Source: Sanderia malayensis (Eukaryota > Cnidaria > Scyphozoa > Semaeostomeae > Pelagiidae). From it: a stretch of DNA of 64,000 bases. The position numbers and the translations under genes were made by a program. Within the stretch, counting starts at the first letter, position 1. Each line of letters starts with the position of its first letter. Below are positions 57,086 through 64,000 of this stretch, one piece after another. Where the stretch lies: assembly GCA_013076295.1 (NCBI GenBank), contig RQOL01000374.1:1054001-1118000 (forward strand), in the 5' to 3' direction. Below the pieces are notes generated by a model. That model ran no database searches and was not told where the DNA came from. It saw only the letters and a list, made by a program, of their open reading frames with translations.

Positions 57086-57424
57086 TTCTGTGTCTTCTTT
57101 TTCCTCTGTTTCGTCTCCTTTTTCTATCACATATTCAAGGCCTTCTGCTTCTTCTTGTGTCATTTCATTAAAGTCTTCCATTTCTTCACCTTCGACCACT
57201 TGCCCATCCTATGTCATATCATCAAAGTCCTCTATTTCTTCACTTTCAACCACTGGTTTATCTTCTGCTGCTATTTCTTCAAAACCTTCAGTTTCCTTAC
57301 TAACAACTTCTGTCTCTTCTTCCATTATCACTTTCTCTCCATCTGGTGCTTCTTCTACATCACGTCTCGTAGTGGAGAACGTAAATGCATATGTAGTTGA
57401 AGATGGAGAAGCATATCCGACCAC
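57086..57424 (-). pseudogene. Short acidic open frame with one stop
   Basis: The frame MVGYASPSSTTYAFTFSTTR, then EEETEVVSKETEGFEEI and two related units (EEIEDFDDMT and EEMEDFNEMT), ends after EEKEDTE. One TAG lies between the units. The composition (Glu/Asp-rich, repeated) is more protein-like than the Ser-rich plus-strand frame over the same bases. No family is recognised. Confidence 0.3.
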
Positions 57425-57449
57425 ATTACCTCAAGTATAATATTGGATT

Positions 57450-60400
57450 GGATGTTATATACTCAAGTATAGAGTCTCTTAATGAGTAAACTAATCCATC
57501 TCAAATTATTTTCATTTGTTGATTGTTATGTTATTGCCATATGATCCAATTAATAATAATCTGTGCCGATTATTCTTCTACTGATAATCATATACATTTT
57601 CTGTCTGTATTTTTTAAGCTCTTGTTGTTTATAGTGAAACGTTTAATTTTTCATATTCTATTGATTTCATAAACAGTTAAGTGTTGTTATCAGTTGGTTA
57701 AGCTTGTTTATTCTTAAATGAAATTTATGGTTTCTTTATTTGTTTTCAATTTCGATTTACCAAATAAACGTTATTTGTGATTGCAAAAATTTTGGGATTC
57801 TTCTGGTTTCTCTTGTTTTCCTACATCAACATTAATGTTCAAACTGTTTTTTTGGCTGCTTTTTCCTTTTGTCGAACTATTGATTTTCATCGCTTTTTGA
57901 AATTAAAGTATCCAAAATGACTGAAAATGGCCAAAATAGCTTCTTTTTCTTGACACTGATTCAACTGGAGATGTGAGTGTGAGCATTAAATATCAAGTTC
58001 ATAAGGATTCAGGATAGCGAGATTGGAGTGACACTAGGTATGATAAAGTGCAATGATAGAGACAATACAGTTTAAGATTCAGCAGCACCAAAACCAAATT
58101 TTTCCAAATTAATTTTGTTTAAGGAAAAGGGTATCCTTACTTGTTTCTACCTTGTTCTCACTCTGTTCCCAGCAGAGACACGGGATTACTCAAGATTTAC
58201 CGCCGCAACTGATGTAACTTGTAAGTACACTGCAGTGTAGTACATAGTATTTCTGTTTGATAAATTTTGTTCGTCCACGAGTGATCTGAATTCCAGCTGC
58301 CAACTGGAGAATAAAATCAGCATTAAAGAGATTGAAGTCAAAACGAAAAACAAAGATGGATCAAGTTTGCGAACATTTTTGATGTTGTGAAGACTATGTT
58401 AGTTTGTTTTTCACTTGTTTGTTTCAAAACCACTCTCGTCAAGACTTCTCCGAGAAATGTCAGAGATACTATTGAATAGTGACGAAACAACCTTGGTAGT
58501 GGTCTATTTTAATGGGTGACATCAACAAATTTTGTTTCATTTAATGGCAATGAGCTACATCTCAAGTTTGTATCAAAAATTACAAGTTGGCAATCAATTT
58601 TAATGAAAAACAATTTGTTCGTGCTCACAGTTGTGTCATAGGGTATTTCTTTAATGAATGCACCCCAGAGGTAGGCGATGTCTCGATAAGCATATGGTGC
58701 TGTAAGCTAAGGTCACACACAAGAAAGACAACAAGTTTTTTGTCGTAAGGTGCGGTACGGCTGGCTCAAGGCTGCCAGCACTTGTCTTCTCTATAACTCT
58801 CTGAGGTTCATTGACTCTTTTTGCTCTCCCAATCCTTCTCTACTTACTTTACTCTATTTATGCTCACATCAATAATAAAAACAAGCGTCATGACACGGTG
58901 CCCCGTTCTTGAACGCATGGTACCCGTACCGTGGATTGGCACGCACCTTTACATTTTTGCTCATGTTCCAGCCCCCAAGGAGCTTATTTAAGCAGTTCAC
59001 TTATTTTATGGTGGAAGACAATTTAAAAATTGTACATATTTTCGAGGGTATTGCAAATTTTGATCCCAGGTCTTTTCAGCCAGCCGAAAGTTCGGCAAAC
59101 TTTCAGTCAATGTTCTTACACCAATTCAGCCAATTCTTTTGGATTATTCGACCAACATCACAACATCTCAAAACCGGCTTAGAATGAAAATTTTAAAGAT
59201 CCGTTTGAGCCATTTACTTTTTTTTGCTTTAATTAAAGGAATCAATAGAACTCTCAAAAAGCACCTCTCTGAAATGTTGGCTTTTTAGCAAGTCTTAAAT
59301 TTTTCTTTATGAATTGGACGAAAGAGGAATATGGAATATATGAGAACAAATAATTTAACCAGTGTAACTTCGATAAATGGTATAATTTCAATACCACAAC
59401 GAGACAATGGGAAATGTACGGTGTGCACCTTTGCATAAAACCAAGGGCCCCAAACAATTGGGCCCAGAGGAGGGCCCCTAAAATGTTGTGGGCATTTTTT
59501 GGGATGTCAATAAATACTAAAATCGTAGCGGCAAAGGTGTCTGCATCAAAGGCAACCCAGTCGACGTGTTGTAGCCCCCGTAGCCCTTTTGTGCCCCTCT
59601 TATTCTTTTCCAAAAACACTCTCATTTACTCCCCTTCATCTCCTCCAGTGTCAAGGCTCTTTTTGGCTAAAAATTCCTTTTAATTTTAAAGATATTTCCA
59701 CTTTTCTACTTTCAAAATTCTTCCCCCTCCGTTTTCCTGTAACGAGGCCTTTCTCTTTGGTGTGAGAGGATGGCGTGCCTGCTGTCTTGCTGGCCTTTCG
59801 TTTTGCGTGCAAGGGAGATGTCTAGAGCTTCACCACGGCGTCTGGATAATGTTAGCCTTCACGAAATGACCGTTCCTGCGATGTCTTGCCTCGCTGAGCC
59901 TTTTCGAAACAATTAAACCCTGTTACGTTTCGCACTCATCCGCTCGCATCCTTTGTTACCGTGGTCTTTGATTGACGAGGAACAGGAAAGTGTTCAATTG
60001 ATTTTTCATTTTCGAATTTGGGATGGGCAGGCAATGGCAAACCCAAAACCTAATGGATTTTTTTGTTGGATAACTGAACTGTTATATTTTTGCTGCCGTT
60101 TTACTTGAGATTTCCAACCAAAAGTTTCAAGATTTAACTGGTAAGTGGCTAAGTTCTTTCTATTTTGCCTTTGCTAAATTTCTTTCTATACCTCTTCTTA
60201 TCGTGAATTCAATATATTCAGGTCAATCAACTGGTTTATAGAAATTTTTGATACTAAAACGATGAATGATCAAATTCTGCTTTTATAATAACAGGTCTCG
60301 ATACGACGATCTAAATCACGAATTTCAGAAACAGCAATTTCGGGATTTCACTGAACCGAAGGCGTTTTAAACACGTGGAGTTGCCTAAAAGCTATTTTGG

Positions 60401-61110
60401 TGATTTACTATTGACGATTCGCCATCCGCAGGCTAAAATTGTGGATTCATCTTTCATGCACATCACTTTCTTTCTGGATAAAATAAACGTGTGCTCACGC
60501 TGGAAAAGATTGCTTAAATTCCATGTGGATTAAAAATTCTACAAGTGCCCACAACTGACCGTAAGCTGCTATTCACAACACGAACGTGGATTTGGCCTGT
60601 AAAATACGTGAGTGAATTGCTTAAAAACTTTAATTATCCGCTGTACTTAAAATCACCTTTATACTTTAACAATTTTGATATATACCTGCGTGTTTAAAAG
60701 CATTTTACTAAGGGGCCCCACTAAACTTTTCATAACGCGCTTCTGTATTGCTGTCTTGAAGTTCGTGTAGTTGTAAACATGTGTTATTGAGTGTCATCTG
60801 TTGTATAAAAATTGTGTATTCTTTAATTGAAATCTCGAATGACATTGATAAATTCAGTCCGAATCTGCTTTCTTATATTATGTACTCACAAATCTGATCC
60901 TTCGTTCACAAAGCATCTCTGCATGGGGTTCGAGTAGAGGCATTTCTTTCTGCCACGCTGGCTAAATTGTTGCTGAAAATTGTGCATCGGCGAAAACATG
61001 GACCTGGAACCACTTGGAATGGCAATCGGGGTTCGGAATTACATGCACGTGTGTTCCGGGAATTTATGGAACTTTTAAAACTTGCATAATTTCAACTGAA
61101 AATATACTAC
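57450..61110. other. Long stretch without recognisable genes
   Basis: AT-rich, with stops in all frames. The short frames at 58909-59187 (+), 59254-59625 (-) and 59414-59683 (+) show no motif. Isolated splice-like sites (for example aactgGTAAGTGG near 60140) could belong to a host intron or untranslated exon, but nothing connects them. Confidence 0.45.
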
Positions 61111-61120
61111 TTTGCGTGTC

Positions 61121-61914
61121 CATCCCATCTTTGTTGAAGATTGCTTTCCCACTCAGATTGAAGGCAAAAAACAACAGAAACCCACCCCACTTCGGTTTAA
61201 GATCGCTGTCCCATTCAGATCGATGGTCAAAACAGCACAACCCCACCCCACTTTTGTTGAACATCGCTGTTCCACTCAGATCGAAGGCCAAAACAAGATA
61301 ACCCCACCCCAATTTTGTTGAACATCGCTGTTCCACTCAGATCGAAGGTCAAGACAACAGAAATCCACCCCACCTTTGTTGAAGATTGCTTTCCCACTCA
61401 GATCGAAGGCCAAAACAACAGAAACCCACCCCACTTCTGTTCAAGATCGCTGTCCCACTCAGATCGAAGGCCAAAACAACATAACCCCACCCCACTTTTG
61501 CGCTCGCCTGTGGTTGGCATCCCATCTTTGTTGAAGATTGCTTTCCCACTCAGATTGAAGGCAAAAAACAACAGAAACCCACCCCACTTCGGTTTAAGAT
61601 CGCTGTCCCATTCAGATCGATGGTCAAAACAGCACAACCCCACCCCACTTTTGTTGAACATCGCTGTTCCACTCAGATCGAAGGCCAAAACAAGATAACC
61701 CCACCCCAATTTTGTTGAACATCGCTGTTCCACTCAGATCGAAGGTCAAGACAACAGAAATCCACCCCACCTTTGTTGAAGATTGCTTTCCCACTCAGAT
61801 CGAAGGCCAAAACAACAGAAACCCACCCCACTTCTGTTCAAGATCGCTGTCCCACTCAGATCGAAGGCCAAAACAACATAACCCCACCCCACTTTTGCGC
61901 TCGCCTGTGGTTGG
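61121..61914. repeat. 61-bp minisatellite inside a 397-bp tandem duplication
   Basis: The unit ttgaacatcgctgttccact, continuing cagatcgaaggccaaaacaa and ending ccccacccca(c/a)ttttg, is 61 bp. Six diverged units make a block that is repeated once as a whole (61121-61517 and 61518-61914, shift 397 bp). I saw no difference between the two blocks. The six units within a block differ from each other, so the block duplication is much younger than the unit expansion. Confidence 0.9.
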
Positions 61915-62557
61915 CGCACTTCGTGCGCTGCATTCGCTCCCGCTCATGCCCCTTTCAACCCCACCTACAATGGGTTAGCTCGCTGCGCTCGCCTGTGGTT
62001 GGCGCACTTCGTGTGCTGCATTTGCTCACGCTCATGCCTCTTTCAACCCCACGTACAATAGGTTAGCTCGCTGCGCTCACCTGATAACCCCTTATCATAA
62101 TTTGTTGATTAAAACTTTGGGCTTGTTTACATTAGGCCTACCACGTGGGTCGGGCAAAAAGAGCCAATCAAATTGCAGCAAAAAGCGAAACGCGTCACGT
62201 GAACAGCGAACGCTTTGTTTGAATTTGGAGTTTGTGACGCGAATTTGGAAGTTTCACCAGCGTAAACAGTGGTTTATTCGTGATAGCAAATTAGGCGAAC
62301 TTTAACAAAGAATTTCCCAACCTTTTAGTGGAAACTGTGAGCTCTCATATAGATCACTTTTTGGTTCAGCCGGCAAAGAACAACTCACTTAAAAATAGGG
62401 CAGATTGAGGGTTTCAAAAAAGCCTTTATGGATACCTCACTCGCCGTTTCGGCCCATTGTTTTGGGGCGTTTGACCTATTGTTTCGGGTTGAATCTATTG
62501 TTTTAGCGTAGTTTCGAGCCTTGGCACGTGACATCACAGAATATATATATTAGATAT
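61893..62557. repeat. Dispersed repeat, copy B
   Basis: Two 88-bp head units (cgctcgcctgtggttggcgc, then cacttcgtgcgctgcattcg), the ttatcataatttgttgatta body, the aaacgcgtcacgtgaacagc block and the gccgtttcggcccattgttt tail ending in gaatatatatattagatat occur in the same order as in copy A at 4048. Here the head is fused to the 61-bp minisatellite, whose last unit runs directly into cgctcgcctgtggttgg. Confidence 0.8.
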
Positions 62558-62753
62558 TCAAAAATGAACGTTACATACCACTCCAAAAGGAGGTTGCAAA
62601 GCAAACCATAAAGAGCAGCAAATAATAATTCTGTTGGTCAAATGCGAACTTGGTCAGATGATCATCGTTACTTTTAAATTGAAAGATATAATAGGTTTTA
62701 TATTAACTAAATACATACCCGATCTACATACATACACTGCAGTTAAATTCATA

Positions 62754-62860
62754 CCGTATTTCCTCGATTAAACACCCCCCTCGATTAAAAGCCCCCTCGA
62801 ATAAACGCCCCCTTATTTTACCAACTTTTGCAATAAACGCCCCCTCAATTAAACATAAAA
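62754..62860. mobile_element. Fragment of the CCGTAnnTCCTCGA MITE family
   Basis: TACCGTATTTCCTCGATTAAACACCCCCC and repeated aacgcccccttattt words resemble one end of the MITE at 42840. The opposite terminus is missing. Confidence 0.6.
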
Positions 62861-62869
62861 ACATACGTA

Positions 62870-63455
62870 ACATACATACTGACTAGGTTATATATAATAA
62901 AACAATTGAACTAAAAGCACTTACATATACTGGATCTTTAGTATATCTGTATGAAGCTGAACCAAAAGCAAACTCGTTTCCACCACTGTTTATTTCTAAC
63001 AAGGAAAGAGTTAGCAAACATAAGCACAAATTGCATTAATAAGCAAGATATTTACATAGTAAAAAACAAAATTATGCTGTTAATCTTGAGCTCCATTGTC
63101 AATTTTTACAATTTTCAATTCTCCCACTTTCACTTTCTCTTTATACAGCTGACATTTCTTCAGTGCACAGAGAGCTCTTCCCTACATCGTTTTACCAGCA
63201 AGTGCTTATCAATATAATATGTCAGTCAATGTTTCTTGATAATAGATAGATAGACAGGCGAGCTTAGGGAGCTAACCCACCATAATTGTGATTTGATCAA
63301 GCTGCTTTTAAATAGGGGGAACTTGCTCATGCGTGGTAAGACCACATTTTATTTATCTATATTTCGCCTGCCAACTTAAAGGTTTATGTGATTAACGTTT
63401 ATAACATGCTTTGATAATTTAACGATTTAGTGAACAGAAATTGTCGTCAGTTGCT
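62870..63455. other. No gene recognised; short GATA run
   Basis: AT-rich with a gatagatagatagaca run near 63241. It precedes the putative first exon at 63459. Confidence 0.4.
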
Positions 63456-63458
63456 GAA

Positions 63459-64000
63459 ATGTCTCAATCAGTAAGTATCTTTTTGTCATTGATAATAGTC
63501 ATGGCTGTTAGATTCGAAATATCTGCGAATTGTGAACATTATCTGCATGATAATTTGTGTGTGAAGAAAGCAGTGTCTGCTCATTGTTTTATACCGAATT
63601 TAGACCACATCTGACAATATTTCTTCACAAAATCTTATGCTGGTATCATGGAATATAACAATTTATCATGAAATTTATCATTTTTCAGTATTCCTATCTT
63701 TCTAAGATTTTCCTATTGCACGTCACATTCCATCATTTGATCTTTTCTGTATACTCTCTCTGTCGCATAATTTGTACAATTTATCTGTTAGCAGCTTCAA
63801 CTATAAATGCATTGGTTAATTTTAGCATCAAAACATAATTTTCATTGGAAGCCAAACCAGTCTGATATCATGTGCTACTTTTTAATAATTTTGATTCTTT
63901 TGTTGTAGACCAAGAAGACAGTGCGTGGTGGAAAGCAATGTCAGTATATCTCCAGTATTGGAAGGAGAAACGAGTTTGACAAGAGGAATGCACAACAGTT
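63459..64000 (+). CDS. Possible host gene start, two exons, runs off window
   Basis: ATGTCTCAATCA is followed at once by a strong donor GTAAGTATC (63471). After 439 bp an acceptor ttttgttgtag opens an exon at 63910 in matching phase (TKKTVRGGKQCQYISSIGRR, then NEFDKRNAQQ) that is open to the window end. About 34 codons are visible, and the family is not recognisable. It is not linked to any mobile-element motif here, so it is the best candidate for host coding sequence. Confidence 0.4.

Noticed and set aside
58909..59683. Three open frames of 89-123 residues
   Set aside because: No motif, overlapping strands, composition like surrounding non-coding sequence.
61014..62066. Several overlapping open frames on both strands with repeated peptides
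   Set aside because: They are translations of the 61-bp minisatellite and its 397-bp duplication; the same peptides recur by repetition of DNA, with no protein motif.

Overview
This is intron-bearing, AT-rich animal DNA packed with transposable elements. The mix points to a marine non-bilaterian, most likely a cnidarian: P, Kolobok-like, IS3EU-like, KDZ, hAT and Helitron DNA transposons; Penelope, DIRS, Gypsy, Copia and BEL/Pao retroelements; and the duplicated G2E3-like HECT and P2X7-C-terminus-like proteins common in coral and anemone genomes. This is inferred from recognised families, not from a search. No bacterial-type gene organisation is present. Nearly all coding capacity belongs to mobile elements. 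The only candidate host gene is a first exon pair at the right edge (63459 onward).

Layout. 0-3.1 kb: a P-element transposase facing a second gene. 3.1-8.5 kb: simple repeats, a dispersed repeat, a rearranged Penelope element, and small transposase fragments. 9.5-11.1 kb: Copia and Helitron fragments. 11.7-17.75 kb: a DIRS element (gag, RT, RNase H, tyrosine recombinase) split by a degenerate Gypsy, sitting against a spliced KDZ-type gene (17.8-19.6 kb). 21.3-22.7 kb: a transposase-like gene whose motifs recall RAG1/Transib. 25.67-28.28 kb: a terminal-inverted-repeat unit with a THAP gene and a P2X7-C-terminus-like gene whose stop codons lie 3 bp apart. 28.6-34 kb: a truncated TTAA-flanked element and a decayed Gypsy. 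34.26-39.74 kb: a 5.5-kb inverted-repeat element with one very large broken gene. 40-45 kb: two truncated HECT genes facing each other, hit by two MITE-like elements. 45-49.1 kb: a BEL/Pao element. 50.40-56.28 kb: a complete IS3EU-like transposon. 56.6-62.9 kb: a SINE, a long non-coding stretch, a duplicated minisatellite and the second copy of the dispersed repeat.

The standout is the 5877-bp element at 50402-56278. It has a perfect 6-bp target duplication (GATATG), long inverted arms built of 25-bp repeats, an uninterrupted two-exon integrase-type transposase (509 aa, D251/D308/E343) and a convergent, uninterrupted three-exon CUE+HECT ubiquitin-ligase-like gene (757 aa). Two other elements here also pair a transposase or THAP gene with a convergent partner gene on the opposite strand, so this may be a recurring design. 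Most other elements carry nonsense codons, frameshifts or lost catalytic residues and look dead.
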